From Coix lacryma-jobi var. lacryma-jobi (lineage: Eukaryota > Streptophyta > Magnoliopsida > Poales > Poaceae): a DNA stretch of 64,000 nucleotides. This document shows positions 63,851 through 64,000 of this stretch, one piece after another. Both the position numbers and the translations under genes were made by a program. Position 1 is the first letter of the stretch; the number at the start of each line of letters is the position of its first letter. The notes under the pieces are model-generated. The model made no database searches. It saw nothing but the letters and a program-made list of their open reading frames with translations, and had not been told where the DNA came from. The stretch covers positions 109,581,204 through 109,645,203 of the forward strand of contig CM019827.1 of the NCBI GenBank assembly GCA_009763385.1, written 5' to 3'.

Positions 63851-64000
63851 GGAAGCTGGACGTATGGTTTGTGTCTCGCCTTTTATTTTGGGTGTAGGTG
63901 GGAAAATGCGTTTTAAGTCCTGGCGTGCGTGTTTGGCGAGGGTACTCGACTCTTTGGTGCCCTTGTCTTGGGTGGAGGTGAAGTTTCATTTTTACGAGCC
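63851..64000. other. RE-C internal sequence to the window edge
   Basis: Nothing recognised; pol of RE-C should lie further right. Confidence 0.4.

Larger units (their letters stand above)
43482..64000 (-). mobile_element. RE-C: Ty3/gypsy-like retrotransposon, 3' part, running off the right edge
   Basis: The 3' LTR (minus sense) is split by RE-B: ten bases at 43482-43491 (TGTTGGATAC) and the rest at 58690-59369. A polypurine tract (complement of GTAGCCCCTCG) follows at 59370, then an antisense gene on the plus strand. Pol and gag must lie beyond 64000. The LTR is about 690 bp. Family features link it to RE-D. Confidence 0.78.

Overview
The window is nuclear DNA of a grass, probably a panicoid (PACMAD) species. 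The evidence is nested RIRE2-like Ty3/gypsy retrotransposons, CACTA elements with GCCGAGAGC-type subterminal repeats, many Stowaway- and Tourist-like MITEs, and one intronless GC-rich host gene. The species itself is inference. Nearly everything is transposable-element sequence. The only convincing host gene is an alpha/beta hydrolase at 39433-40425 (minus strand), of the monoacylglycerol lipase / caffeoylshikimate esterase type.

Layout. 1-22139: the 5' part of a large CACTA element (CACTA-1) with a TNP2-type transposase on the minus strand that runs off the left edge. Its subterminal DNA forms a long palindrome. That palindrome is split by a complete 15.1-kb LTR retrotransposon (RE-A, 4500-19644, TSD CAAGG) and by a 5'-truncated RTE-like LINE (20087-21826, 18-bp TSD). 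22754-28868: a decayed CACTA element (CACTA-2) holding TNP2 and Transposase_24 remnants and a solo LTR (26998-28065, TSD CCTAG) with five 89-bp repeats. 29627-31145: a tandem duplication with a Stowaway MITE in one copy. 31494-33625: a broken third CACTA element (CACTA-3), abutting a retrotransposon fragment (RE-D, 33626-34955). 36987-43218: MITEs around the host gene. 43482-64000: RE-C, a retrotransposon leaving the window on the right. A complete RE-A relative (RE-B, 43492-58684, TSD GATAC) is inserted only 10 bp inside RE-C's LTR.

How the elements work. RE-A and RE-B carry gag, protease, RT, RNase H and integrase in the usual order. Between pol and the 3' LTR, on the opposite strand, lies a second transcription unit. 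Antisense ORFs of this kind are known for Tat-lineage Ty3/gypsy elements. Here the unit has the marks of an independent gene: a TATA box about 150 bp before its ATG in all four elements examined, and in RE-A and RE-B the same five-exon layout with canonical splice sites (introns 2-4 are 82, 76 and 82 bp in both). The predicted protein runs: Transposase_28-like N-terminus, acidic and Arg/Ser-rich segments, an Ala/Glu coiled coil, and a conserved C-terminal domain. It converges tail to tail with pol across about 550 bp. This is the strongest candidate for an under-described system in the window.

Caution. RE-B carries many one-base indels, largely in homopolymers; its two LTRs differ by about 12 such indels against about 8 substitutions. 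RE-A's LTRs differ by about 12 substitutions and no indels. Part of RE-B's apparent decay may therefore be sequence error. All counts are by eye, not by alignment software.
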